DNA of 64,000 bases, taken from assembly GCA_037074705.1 (NCBI GenBank), contig CM073591.1:34266587-34330586 (forward strand), read 5' to 3'. This DNA is from Zhengitettix transpicula (lineage: Eukaryota > Arthropoda > Insecta > Orthoptera > Tetrigidae). A model generated the notes under the pieces. That model had not been told where the DNA came from, ran no database searches, and saw nothing but the letters and a program-made list of their open reading frames with translations. Shown piece by piece: positions 1 to 12,332 of the stretch. The first letter of the stretch is position 1, and every line of letters begins with the position of its first letter. Position numbers and translations under genes: made by a program.

Positions 1-1799
1 AAATAATTCTCATAACCAGTTATTATAATGTGTAGACAACTTAATTAGAATTTCTAAAGCACCTATACACCCATAAATGTTATCTAATAGAGTGAATTTT
101 GGGACCCTCTTAGCGGCATCATTGACTACGCGGTTCACTTAGAAGCATATATACTTGTAAAAGTATATGTATGGAGGTATCTTTAGGCTCGGTGGGGAGA
201 TGTAGAAGAGGGAGCAAGGGTGTAAGGGGGATTGCCACTCTAAATTGAATAGGGTAGACATGGAGGATTCAATATAACTGCAGAATGTTTTCAGTGAGGG
301 GTGCACAGACAATCTAGCAGAGGAACGAAAAAAAAAGGACGAATATTTACAAAGCATGGAATTTAAATTCATATATTACAGGTATTTGTTTACGTATAAC
401 GTATAATTATCAAATGGTATCAAAGATCAAGACAAAAATTCAGTACTTGAGAATATTGAACTCGTTTTTACTCATATTATGATTTTCATCAAGGTAATGA
501 TAATTTTTAGGCATTTTAACTTCCCTACTGTACATCCCTAACTTTTACACATCGAATAATTTAAAATACTCTGATTTGTACTGTTATACATCCAATTTTT
601 ATAAAAGGAAATATTTTAAATAAGTAACACATCTGAACATAAACTTAATTTTTTCCACTTTGATATTCAATATCCTCCAATATCGGGGTTAGGAAAACAA
701 CCTTATATATATATTGTAATGCCAATTAATTAGGCCATTAATTGTTTGGACATAAAATTTGAATTGTTTGAGAAATCCATTATAGCGGTGTGATCGAACA
801 AAGCGACAATGGAAAAGCAAACTCACTTGCTTTGTCGAAAAATCAAAAATGGCGTATGTGCACTAAAACTCGGGAGAACTAGGAGGCAGTTTGCGGAAAA
901 ACATTGTGAGGAGCATAACAAGTAATATAACTGTTAGTTGGCGGAGAAAGATTGTTAGGAGCTGATGGTGGAAGAACATCGTGAGGAGCAGAACAAGTTA
1001 TATAATTTGAGCAGAGACTAGACATCGTCACTGTATAACTACTTAAAGTTGTAAATTAATACGAAGAAAACATTCACGCCGCAAGTATTGCATAGTAAAT
1101 AATTGAAAAGTAGGAGCAGTTTAAGTCTACAGCCAGGAGCTAAAGAAAAGTTAGTTCGCTTCAAAAGAATAAACAGTTAAAATAAATCGTCAAGGAGATA
1201 CGTTTCAGTTTACGTCAAATACAGTAAAAGAATCATAGGGTTCCGGTAAGGCAAGCAGACATCAGATAGCTGACATTCAGGAGGATCATCCGAGTTCCTG
1301 TGAGCCTATCAAATTTGACTTCAATAGTGTAAAATCTGTGAGTCGATGTTGAGAATCAGTGTATAATTTTGCAATATTGTACTTCCGAAACCAAAAAGAA
1401 TGCTGGTACTACCAGCTGGACAGTATGTAAGTAACAAAACCAAACTAATGATTAATTGTAAACGTAATTAAAGGATAGTCAGATTTCGTTCTCTTTTAAT
1501 TGTCAATCAAAGTTAATTTATTTTCTTTTTAATTTCTTTCTATCGACATATTGTTTAAATGAATGTAAACTGTTCGTCAATAAGATTTTAAAAGCAATTT
1601 GTTGTGTCCATTATCAAACCCAGTCAAGGACCTGAGAGAATGAGATCTCAAATTTTGTGTTTGAAATCATCTTTTGATGCCACAAAATAAATAAATCTTT
1701 TGTTTGTTAATTTCGATCTTTTCATTTAATAAAAAGCCATCCATTTGATTATTACATTTTGGTAATTCTTAAAATTCTTTAAATTAAAAGTAAAATTAA
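1..1799. other. Intergenic AT-rich DNA, no gene seen
   Basis: No coding exon, RNA gene or recognisable transposon is visible. The only internal structure noticed is an imperfect direct repeat of about 33 bases at 897-930 and 973-1005, sharing GTGAGGAGCA then AACAAGT, which looks like an old local duplication. Small open frames here have low-complexity or unrecognisable translations. Confidence 0.5.
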
Positions 1800-2036
1800 A
1801 CGACCCATTATTGTCGATTATTACAATATATACGTAGATGGATTTATTTACAGTCGCATCAACTGCTCTGGTTATTAGCGACTCAGTATGGGAATTCATT
1901 TTTTCAAGTCGGGTTTCTCTCACCCACACAATCATCCATTCCCTCGCCGGGATTCGAACTCGGGACCTCTTTAATGTGTGGCAGTCACTCTGACCCCTAC
2001 ACCACAGGAGGTCGATGAAAAGCATCGTGAGGTAAA
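1800..2036 (-). repeat. tRNA-derived SINE
   Basis: Read on the minus strand from about 2036, the sequence has a tRNA-like head. An A-box-like TGGTGTAGGGG is followed about 45 bases on by a good B box (GAGTTCGAATCCC, around 1947-1962). A non-tRNA body follows, ending near 1800. The layout matches the TSD-flanked SINE at 8557-8788, including the TGGTGTAGNGG and GAGGTCCCGNGTTCGAATCC blocks. The anticodon loop is not well formed, so this is a retroposon head and not a functional tRNA gene. I saw no convincing target-site duplication, so both ends are approximate. Confidence 0.7.
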
Positions 2037-3714
2037 TATGCAGTGACATTAAGTTAAGGGATGAAAATATTTTCCCGTCAACGACCGTGATAGTCAAATC
2101 AATCGATTCATTCAATTACTTTATATGTTATTGTACTTTGTTAATTACTAAGAAAATTCCAGCATTAAATTACATAAGATTCATGATGACGACCACAGCT
2201 TATGTTATTTCCTTCATAGAAGAAAATTTTTTTCTATTTGCCGACTGAGAGACGAACATTGCATATTCTTGATATCTTCACAACTTTTCGATCAATTTTC
2301 ACATATTTTTGAACAATGGCCAGGTTTAAAAATATGAAACGTAATTTGTTTCAGTTTGTGCTTTTGCACGTTACGGGTTTGCGATTATTTGTTCTCGGGT
2401 TCTGGGGATGCCATGTGTCCGGTGCAATGGCAGCCATGTTTCCGAGGGCGTCTGTGAGTCACTGAGGTAACTTCGTTACCATGAGTCAGGGCCTTCACGT
2501 CATCGCACTCGGCCCTACGTTGCACTTCCCTCCACAATCCAACACTACTGTTACGTACTCATCCGCCTTCGCCAGCTCTGGCGCGGTAATAAGATACAGT
2601 AACATGTCCCTCCTACAACCCTGATTCCTACAACGATACATTTATGATTCGATTTATATAAATAAGACAGACAAATTTTGTCCGACCACTACAGAATGTT
2701 CACGTTTCCGTCTCTATTTTATGGGCTAACGATAATCCATTTTTCACTTCCGCATATTATTTTGGTCCGTACATATAACGTTAGTAAATGTTAATAACAA
2801 ACTAAAGCGAAGGGGATGTTCATATGTGCAATATCGATGTAGAGATTGCAAGTTGTTTAAGCTGGGTCATTGCCTGCCCTTCGTAAGTGAATAAAAACAT
2901 GTCCACATTTCTCAACGTCACTCGAAAAACACTACGAGGAGGTGCAATACTTTTCTGTTCTTGCTTGCTCTTCCGCTTTTTTTTAATTAATCGCCAATAT
3001 TTCAAATGAACAAAGAATTTATACTGATTATCAGTAATCACTTTTAAATGTTTGCTATAAATGTTTATTAAATAATCACGATAACAATTTAAGGGTCTGT
3101 CAAAATATTCATTAAATAGTAAACAATTTTAACACACTATGTAATAAGAACAAAGTTTAAATTCTCTGCAATTTCAGTAAAACCCATGTCAGTTTATACC
3201 TTTTAAAAACTTACGTTCGAAGAATTCCCAAGTACGTGTTTGTTGTTCGTTCGCATGGAGTATGGAGAAACAAAATGACCCTAGAGCACATTAACATGTT
3301 AATCTTGTCTTGGGTTGGATCTGCCAGTTACAGGAATAAAGAGTAAACTTGTAAAAGACTCATTCTATGATAAACCGTCCAATTTTAATAAGCTTATCGA
3401 TTTAACTGGTTACAATGGGCGGCATATGGCTTTCATTTAGATTAAAATATCCAATCTAATACACATATTTGAAATTATCCATTTTTCTGTTATTTATAAG
3501 TCGAAAACTTCCCTTTCTGGTTTTATTAAATGTTATAAAATTGCAACCAATGTTTTCACCACAATAAAATAAAGTTTATAAAATTGATTTTTCTAATTAA
3601 AGTTCATGTTACATCGTCCAAGCTAAAGAAACTTTGATTAGGAGGATTGAAGAACATAAATCTAATATCAAACAGAAAACACAATCAGATTAATAAACGC
3701 TGCTACAAATAAAC
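2037..3714. other. Intergenic DNA, no gene seen; GC-richer patch near 2390-2640
   Basis: No gene or known repeat recognised. The patch at about 2390-2640 is clearly richer in GC than its surroundings and has no plausible exon. It could be an old repeat or a regulatory segment. Confidence 0.4.
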
Positions 3715-4175
3715 CTTTGGGTATGCCTTTTCCTCTCCGTTTTTGAACTAAGGTTCCCACAAGCCGAGGCACCTCGGTCTGTTTTGAGAGGTGTATGTTC
3801 CGGGGTCACAGACCTTGGGCATACGGTAAGAGTTGTTCGCTATTCCCATTGGAATTGTCGGCCATCTGCCTCCTAAACTGGTCGAGGAACGGAGAAGGGA
3901 ATGCTGCGTCCCCACAGAAAACTCCTCTCCCGCTATCGGAAGGGCGTGGGACAAGTACCCAATGCCCGACCTACCCGATGCAGGTTTTTCTAAGGTTTTC
4001 CCTGCATTTCTTTAGGCGAATGCCGGGTAGGATCCTTAAAATATAGCCCGGGGGCCCTAGTAACCCTTGGCTACCTTCCTCCACCCTTCCGCAACCCCCC
4101 ATTTCAAATCACTTCCTATGCTATTAAAGGGGAGTTGCCCAACGTGGATTACCCTCATGTAGCCCGTTGCCCTAA
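3715..4175 (+). repeat. A-tailed retroposon copy 1 (5'-truncated)
   Basis: This copy belongs to the dispersed family defined by the TSD-flanked copy at 21118-21678. It runs from the block TATGCCTTTTCCTC through TAAACTGGTCGAGG, GTAGGATCCTTAAA and TATGCTATTAAAGGGGAG to the 3' terminal GTTGCCCTAAAAAAA. It starts inside the family consensus, as expected for a 5'-truncated retroposition product. A short open frame on the opposite strand recurs in other copies only because the DNA is repeated; it is not a gene. Confidence 0.8.
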
Positions 4176-4187
4176 AAAAAATTATTA

Positions 4188-4410
4188 CTCGACCTACCCG
4201 ATGCAGGTTTTTCTAGGGTTTTCCCTGCATTTATTTAGGCGAATGCCGGGTAGGATCCTTAAACCATAGCCCGGGGGCCCTAGTTAACCCTTGGCTACCT
4301 TCCTCGACCCTTCCGCATCCCCCTTTCAAATCCCTTCCTATGCTATTAAAGGGGAGTTGCCCAACGTGGATTACACTCACGTAGCCTGTTACTCTAAAAA
4401 AAGAAAAAAA
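4188..4410 (+). repeat. A-tailed retroposon copy 2 (3' half only)
   Basis: Starting at the family's GACCTACCCGATGCAGG block and ending in an A-rich tail at about 4393-4410, this is a 5'-truncated copy lying head-to-tail directly after copy 1. It is nearly identical to copy 1 over the shared region. This suggests insertion into the first copy's A tail or a local tandem duplication. Confidence 0.8.
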
Positions 4411-4840
4411 AATTACTGGTTTAATGTTCCCACAAGCCTCGGCCTGTTCCGAGAGGTGTATGTTTCGGGGGTCGTAGACCCTTGGGATACGGAAAAACTT
4501 GTCCGCTATTCCTATTGAAATAGTCGGCTAGCTGCCTCCTAAACTCGTCAAGGCATGGAGAGAGGAATGCTGCGTTCGCACAGAAAACACTCCTCCCGCT
4601 ATCGAAAGAACGTGGGACAAGTACCCAATGCCCGACCTACCTGATGCAAGTTTTCTAGGGTTTATCCTGCATCAATTTTAGGCGAATGTCGGATAGGATC
4701 CTGAAACTATATCCTTTGGGTTGTAGTTGAACACTGGCTACCTCCCGCACCCCTTCTTTCGAATCCCTTCCTATGATATTAAAGGGGAGTTGCTACCACG
4801 TGAATTACCCTCATGTAGCCTTTTTTTTAAAAAAAAAAAC
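4411..4840 (+). repeat. A-tailed retroposon copy 3
   Basis: Third head-to-tail copy. It begins at the TTCCCACAAGCC block and ends with the family 3' end and an A run at about 4826-4840. It is more diverged than copies 1 and 2, so it is probably older. Confidence 0.75.
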
Positions 4841-7800
4841 ACAAATTTCATTTTTAAAAAGTGTCAATATTGGACAGGTAATCTCAATGTGGTAAAAATA
4901 TTATTTTATATCATATCTTATTTTAATTTTTTTGTCTCCGTATAAATCCTTTGTTTTACATCTTTCTTTTATTTATCATTAAAAGTTCAAGTGCTTTTAT
5001 AAATAGACGATAAGTAGCGACGAAACGACCTGATAGGTTTGAATTATTTCCTGTCTTATTGTCTGTCATATTAAATTTTTCTGGAAATTTAGGTCGTATT
5101 TATTATTATGAAATTAATCATACGTTAAATCTCAATATATTTATTTGCATATAAACTTAGTTATGTGTTTTGTGTTATGAGATTTTTAACATATTATCAA
5201 TTATTCAAGTACTTTCATGTTTTTCATCATTAATAATGTTTATACTTTCCATTAATGAATATAATGTTCTCTAGGATGTGATAATCTTATATCGGCGACT
5301 AGACAAAACGGAAAGATTCTTTACAACGTTTTATTTTAGATTTACATCTTTTATCTTCTATTAAGTTTTCGGGTTGTCGTAGCGTAATTGTGGTAGTCTC
5401 GCTGCGGTTTATGATTATCATTAGCAACGTCATGTCCCAATTCTCACGCGTCATCCCAAAGGGAAACATTTATACCGATCTCTGAACATTGGGAAACATT
5501 TGGCTTTACAAGCAGTTATCAGCCTAGGAATATTAAACAATCAATCCATTTATATTGGCAAAATCTGCAGAATACAGGAATATTCAAGTAATAAAAACAT
5601 ACAGATGATGCATAATTAAAATTTCATGTTTGGATTTTGTAAGAAAAATTTATGTAATGAATAGAATGGATTAACAATTTACAATTTTTTAATTGAGATT
5701 TGAACACATTTAATGCTAAGGAATGGGCATCCTCAGGTAATCTATTAAACTGATCCATAGAAATAATAGAATGATACCACTGTTTTGTCTTACGTAATAT
5801 TATATTAGGTGATATTCGTTTAGAATGTTCTTTGGTCGACTACTTCCCAGTTGAGATATTACAACATTCATTCTGAGGGACGTCATCCAGCCATGACCGA
5901 CGGAATACGTTTGTTGCAACTTGTCTTTGAATCAGGGAGACAGGAGCTCTGAGCGTCGTCGTCTGCAGGGAATTGCAGACCCCAGTCTTAGGAGACATAC
6001 CTTCCTCCCTATTACTTTCCAATTACCCCCGAGTCTCCCCTTAAAGCCTTCGGGGATCACCCTTCCTTCTTCCTTCGCCGCCTCGTACAAACTCCCCTTC
6101 AATCATCTATTCTCGAGACGTGCCTTAGCGTCTTCTCTCCCTGCGTTAAACTTTCAGTTACCGAAAATATGGAGTTTTTCAGCAGGCAAAACCAAATCCA
6201 AACAATCGTGTATTTATTCAAATCAAAATATCTTACTAATGAGGAAAAATCCACGCTTCTTCATACTAATAGGGGTTGTTCTATTCTGTTGGTTTAACCA
6301 CTAAGGAAACGCATACAGTGATAAGTGATATGATATTCCTCCTATTAATAAATCTAAGGGGAACAAACCAGATTCGAATGGAGACGTGTTGTAAGAGTTT
6401 ATTTCCCAAATACATTCTGACTTCATGAGCGGTATGTATGAAGACAGAAGGGAACAAAATTTCAGACGAGGAATTTACATTTGTTTGTTGGCGAGTCATA
6501 TTTATTACGCTGACGACTGAGGGAAACAATATGTAAAATATCTAATGTGTTGTAGAAAAAAGGGTGGATATCTAACCTTATTTATAATTTTTCAGTTGAT
6601 CAATTTAGCGCTGAATTATAACGTTTAGTCAGACTATATTAGTTATCTAATAAGCACAAACTGATGCATTCCTTATTTTTTCCTAACGAAGAATCCTCGT
6701 TAGTATTTTCATAACATATGACATATATTGCAAATCTTCCTTCTTTTCCAGAGAAATGAATTTAGGGCCTAATTCACATCCTTGAGAAAGGTAACATAAA
6801 TTTATTTCATGATACTGACTATTCCTCGAGGTACTTAAGCATCTCTTATTGAGCTGCAGGAAAAGTTGAATTATTGTCAGAGTCGTATGTTTGTAAATTG
6901 GATGCACGTGGATATTTTCAGTTAATGTGGGGTAAACTATGTAGCTGGTCTTATTAAAGGCCTGACTGAGAATCTTGATGGCAGTGAGGGTGAGCAATTT
7001 TCCGCCCCATTGAAGCGGCAGTTGTGGAGTGGACCCCTCGTGGCAGGAAGGGGGACCCTATCCCCCCCGGGCCATGGACAGACTCTATCAAACTACACTT
7101 CATCATTGTCTCATTTGGCAAGACCCTAAGCGCTACCTGACACCTCTCCCTGCCCTCGTGTTCATACTTGACCTACCTAAAGTCACCACGCTCCACTGAC
7201 GCCGCAAATCTCACACCTTCAGAGCGAAGGAGCGACATCATCAAAAATAGCGGTACAAGCTTCAGAAAACAAGCACGAATTCAATTTCCGGCTTGGAAAC
7301 GAAAATTTAAAGCAGACTAAAAAAAACTGTTTCTCAGAGAAGTCTTGGAGTGACTCATGTGTGGTATTTTCTACTTAAGGTTTACTCAATCAATAACTTT
7401 CTCCGCAACCACACCACGCCGGAGCCTACACACACTCCAGCAGCCAGAAGTAAAGGCTTACAGTTAATTTAATCATACAAAAGTCAGATGCATTTTTTTC
7501 TCTGCACGATTTGGGTACTTGAAAAATGCGAGACGATAAAGTACAGTGGCAACATGACCTACATGGTGCACGTGTTAAACGCAATTTTATAAATATAGGA
7601 TCCCGTACACACAAAAAAAAATCTGCCCCAAATTTACAATTAATAAACTAAATAAAAAAATAAATTGAAGTCTGATTTACAGGTGGTCATGTATGAGGCC
7701 GTCAAACCCAGGTTAAACGTGGGGTAAAATTAATCTATAAAAGAGGAGTTAAAATTTTCGCCGCAGCTATGAGACATTACCAAGATCGCGTTACACTTTA

Positions 7801-8325
7801 TTGGTGAAATTATGACTTCCCACGTAATGGGAATGGATAGGTTGATGCTGCCGTATTCCGTTCCAAGTCGTAAAAATTCTCTTCTCCTTCTAAGTCTTTG
7901 AATGATCTCCACTCCGCCAAAACTTTGAAACATTCTCTCTCGAAGTCTTAAAACATCTTCACCTCCCCGAAGTAAAATACTTTTCATTTGATAATTCACA
8001 ATTTCCGGTTAAAGAGAAAGTCCAATCATTACACTGAAAAGAGATGACGTCGCGCTCATTCCGCCTTCAATTTGATGACATACCATGGTTATTGGAATCA
8101 TAGAATGTTTATTTTAGGACAAAATCTATCAAAACCAAAGATTAATCCTGTATAATCTTGAATAAAACCCACTATAAACCTACCACATGTGACAACGTAT
8201 TTGGTTAACGACGATCGGTCTGAAAGTAATTTTTTTGATTAATGGAACTTGATTCAAGAATAGAAAAAAAGCATTTACAAGCTCAAGCCATAGATGCCTT
8301 AAAATTAAGTTGAATTAAAGTGCCA
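4841..8325. other. Intergenic DNA, no gene seen; GC-richer patches near 5830-6150 and 6990-7240
   Basis: No exon, RNA gene or recognised transposon found. The two GC-richer patches stand out from the AT-rich background. They lack splice-bounded open frames with recognisable protein. They may be regulatory islands or unrecognised old repeats. Confidence 0.4.
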
Positions 8326-8500
8326 TGATGTAAAAATCTCGACTAGACCAGGAACCGAACCCGTAACCTCCTCTTACCGGGTGCTAGCCGTAACACCTGA
8401 CCTACGCGTGTCGACTCCAGATCAGGTGCGACATTCATCCTTCCATGATACAGGCTCACCTACAATTCTCTGATTCTCAATACTTGCATGGCCTAAAACT
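8326..8500 (-). repeat. Second tRNA-related SINE, fragment
   Basis: On the minus strand the stretch around 8420-8345 reads TAGGTCAGGTGTTACGG (A-box-like). It is followed at A-box to B-box spacing by GGGTTCGGTTCCTGG (B-box-like) and then a T run. A related block on the minus strand near 40915-40850 shares the B-box region and the downstream GTCGAGAT(T/G)TTT.CATC, which argues for a dispersed SINE and not a single tRNA. The family differs from the SINE at 8557-8788. Both boundaries are uncertain. Confidence 0.5.
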
Positions 8501-8544
8501 CAGCACCACAATGAAATTTAATGGCCTTTGGCTCGGAAAACTAC

Positions 8545-8800
8545 ACTTGATTATGACTCCTTGGCTCGAAAGCATGAAGGGCCTTGGCCTACCGAAACGG
8601 CTGCCAGACTGTCATCTTACATGACACATTCTGGATTTAGGAGTGAGACCTGGTCAGAGTGTCGATTATCCCACAGTTTTCGTGACCATGACGACCACAC
8701 AAACATCCATGCACATGCCGGGATTCGAACCCGGGACCTCTGTGATGCGAAGCAATGACGCTGGCCACTACACCACAGCAGTCCGGCCACTTGATTATGA
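8545..8800 (-). repeat. tRNA-derived SINE with intact 12-bp target-site duplication
   Basis: The direct repeat ACTTGATTATGA occurs at 8545-8556 and 8789-8800 and brackets a 232-bp element at 8557-8788. On the minus strand the element opens with a tRNA-like head: A box TGTAGTGGCCA about 30 bases in and B box GGGTTCGAATCCC near 8716-8728. A non-tRNA body of about 150 bases follows. The perfect duplication shows a fairly recent LINE-mediated insertion. No long A tail is visible. Confidence 0.85.
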
Positions 8801-11800
8801 GATACTCTAAAATTTAAATATTGTCGTCTTTAATTTTAACTTTCATGGATTAAAATTCCAGCTATCCTGCGAGCTCTTAAAACTCTCTATTGGATATTTT
8901 TAATTTGCAAGTTCAATAGGAAATAGATTTATTAATTTACACCCAAATAAATTTCAAATTTTCATCATAATGAATTCGTCAATCATTTCATTAACGCAAT
9001 AATTTTACTTGAAGTTAAATGATTTCAATAACATTATTTAAAAGAAAATGAAGACACATACGAATAAAGTAAATCTGCATAAACAAAATATGCCATTTAA
9101 ATCTAGTACTTAATTTTTTTCGGGAAAAATAAAGTTTCCTTAGTCATTCGAAAGAGTATACAGTCTTTATTGTTTAATGAACAGTGTATGTTCATCAATA
9201 AAATATAATGCTTCAGTAACGATATTCGTGGGGAATAAAGTAGGCAAAGGTGTGTATATATCGCATACTTATGTCCTTAAACTAACGTCAATCAGTGTTT
9301 TCTTGTAGTTGGAAATACTTCACAGTGTTATGGCTATTTTTTTAATTATTAATTCATATAGTTTGAAAACTATAATTTTCACTCGTTCATATTTCATTAA
9401 AAGGCTTTATTTCACAGAGTTTTATTTGATAAAATTGAATTAATCCAACGAGAAAGCCGTTGTCCCACCATTTTTGTCCTCAATATATAGGATGTCACCT
9501 GAGGAATAAATATTCAGGAATTGGGGTCGCAAAGAGGAATACCTCGGTCGGTGTAAATGCTTCAACTTGGTGATAAATGCTAACTCACTTAACGAGCTTA
9601 ACTGAGGAATAAAAGGGGCACAGAACCAGTAACGTAGTTACTGAGCAAGGACGGACAGTGGTTACTTTCGTCTCGGGATCAGAAATCGCCCGTTGCAGCC
9701 AGTGCTTAGGTAATGGATCATCAAAAAAGAAAACTATTTTCCTCTCTATGAGTGAAAATGCCTTTCTGCTCAGCAAAATTTGTTAGATGGGGTCATATTT
9801 TAAAGTGATTAAATGTTTTTGGTTATCCCTTAGCATAATGTACATGAAGCTTCAAGGTTCTACGTGTCACAGGACACGTCGATTGAAGTTTTATTTCTTG
9901 CTCGCCTGCACCGCACTTCATCGGTCATGTATTATTAGATTATATCCAAATAATGTATAATTTTCATCACCAGATCTTTCCTATTAAACAATCCGCTGTA
10001 AAAATAATATTCGAAATTACTAATAATCTCACAACACGATCAGTGAAATTCTAAACCTAATTATAAAAATATTTAAATAGCTATTTTATTTCATTTTTTA
10101 TTAGAGGCCAATAAAAATTCAGAACTGAAAGTATTTTGTGTTTCATTCAGTAACGGGGCGCTCAGTTTTTGTCACGAGGAGTGTACATACAAACAGATCT
10201 AAAAGCATCAGAACAGGTTCAAAGTAAAAAGAGAAAAATGTTTAAAATTGGGCAGAAATTTGAAAAAAGTTTAATATTATTACTTAGCATCGCTCAAATT
10301 TAACTGGATTACATATTTCAAGTGCAGAAGCCGTGTCTCGAAAATGAATTTCATTCATCTGTGAATTTGTTACACCGCTGTAAAACATTTTTCTATCATT
10401 TACAGGAAAAGAGAAAAAATTATTCTATTTTTAAATCCTAATCGATATGTTAAATTTTATAGTGTTCAGCCAGGAAGGAATAATAATTCATTTGACTCTG
10501 TTTTGTTTTCTGTGAAATTCCTTCCAAGCCTACCAATCAATATTTCAACAGTTAAAGATTCATAACCTATTTCATAGCGAATTGCTAATTTCTTCTGCAA
10601 AATTATCCCTGAACTTCAAGTTTAATAAAACTTTTTTTTATTTTTCCTCCAACGGTAGCACAGATTTGAATGAATATTACCGAGATTCGTATAACAGTCG
10701 AACTCGGCCCCCTCACTATACCGTTCCCTAATTTATGCTACACTCGGAAAACATTTTTACTTTCCCGTTAGTGAATTTGGCGTAGTGTGTCTGTGGCGAG
10801 TTGTGTTCCTATTTAGCGAGAGCGGCCCGCACAATGCAGAGAGAGAAGTCGGCATAAAAAGCCTGGAGCACAAAGACGCATTGTGGCCCACGTGCCGCGG
10901 AAAGGCCACAATTACCCCGCTAAAAAGACCCCATTATCAACTCGCAACTAACAATGTCGACGATTCATCAAACGTTGAAATATATTTACAATAATAACTA
11001 CTTGCTTGCAACGCGAGTTCGCACGACAATAAATTGTGACGTCATGACGCGATCGTCAACGCTAAAAATTACTTTCCTAGTTTATGAGAACCTCGAAACA
11101 TGTCATTTATTTCTGAAATATTTAAACAATGGATACTTTATTTATGTAATTACAATATTTTCAGTCGCCACTTCCTCCCGTTTTGTCGTCTGTTCCATTG
11201 TATTGACTGTTGTATGTGGATCAGCCTGGTTGACGAAATACTTTCAAGTTGATCAAAATTTCGTCTTTTTCGACTAATAAAGGAATCTCTTCTGTCATTC
11301 ACCGTGCCAGTGCAAGAGTCTCAATTTTATTGACCATTTCTACCTGGAAAACGAAATTATCACAAATTTGCATCTCGGGAAAAACGAGGTACACGTCGCA
11401 GCATTTTTATGACTATCTTCTCAACTCTGGTTCATGCTCAATAAAAAAAAAACTGGAATTAAATATGGGTCACAGCCGAGAAACACGTTCCAAATTCTCA
11501 AATCCATCCTACAATTTTATTAAACGTAGAATAAATAAAATATATCATTAGTAATTTCTACATTATCACAGCCTACTTACACGATTTTCCTTCCACAAAT
11601 GGAAGAAGACAAACTAGATAAAAATATTATTTGTTTGAGTATTCCAATCCGCAAGTCAAAACTAAATATTAATTACATATGACGAATTATTTTTCCCCTC
11701 AACGCAGTTCAGTTGTCATTACGCCACCGTAATGTAATGTAATGTAGACCTTAATTAAACTTTTCCGCAGAACTGTCCATCTGCTCCGAATTGTTGCCTA

Positions 11801-12189
11801 GGAAGAATTTATGGGGTTGAACACTCCATTGAATGAACGTTTTGCATTCAGGTTTTCATATATGCGTTTACCGAATTATTTTCTTCGTCCCCAATACCGC
11901 GTTTGTTGCTAATTAATTTTGAATCCCTAGGCATTTACTTGCGTTCATAATTTTGGTAAAAATAAATTTGTAAAAAAAAAACATTATGTATAAAATACCC
12001 AGTGAAGACCTGTGAATGAAAAATAGACCTTCAGTAAATTGTCTTCTGAAAAGATACTTTAGTTAAACATAACATATAATAATAGTTCAATAATTTAATC
12101 AAACTTGTTTAAAATTAGGTAAAATATGGAATGAGATAGACTAGTTTGACAAACAAGTGTCGTTTTGACAAAAAAAAGTTTCCTCACGA
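8801..12189. other. Intergenic DNA, no gene seen; GC-richer island near 10680-10960
   Basis: No gene recognised. The island at about 10680-10960 contains several CpGs and a CACGTG E-box core inside GCCCACGTGCCGC, and lies about 17 kb upstream of the homeobox promoter. A block CGCTCAGTTTTTGTC at about 10148-10165 recurs inverted near 18005-18020, so part of this stretch is dispersed repeat. A short perfect inverted repeat, CAGTAAC/GTTACTG, sits near 9628-9644. Confidence 0.4.
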
Positions 12190-12229
12190 ATGGACCAGTC
12201 AGAAAAACGCAATGATTGGATGTCATCTA

Positions 12230-12332
12230 CAGGGGTAGCATCCAATTATTATATAGTAATTTTATGTATTAGCGTATCGTATTTCCTCATACGAGGAGTA
12301 ATGGAATATAATAAATCAAATCAAATCCAATT
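12230..12332 (+). repeat. LINE 3'-end relic
   Basis: The end of this block, GGAGTAATGGAATATAATAA then ATCAAATCAAATCC, resembles the 3' end of the LINE relic at the right edge of the window (minus strand, 63075-63009: GGACTAATGGAACAAATAAA then TCTAATCTAATCC). The preceding bases translate to a peptide with Y.FLIRG.ME, like the YEHDFLSRGLMEQ of that element. This is a short 5'-truncated relic, recognised by this internal comparison only. Confidence 0.4.

Noticed and set aside
3748..3954. Minus-strand 68-codon protein, similar to one at 21251-21451
   Set aside because: The similarity comes from both lying in copies of the same noncoding retroposon; neither has a family or conserved start.
8700..8790. 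A tRNA gene on the minus strand
   Set aside because: A and B boxes are good, but the cloverleaf is imperfect, the unit is bounded by a target-site duplication and similar heads recur. It is a SINE head.
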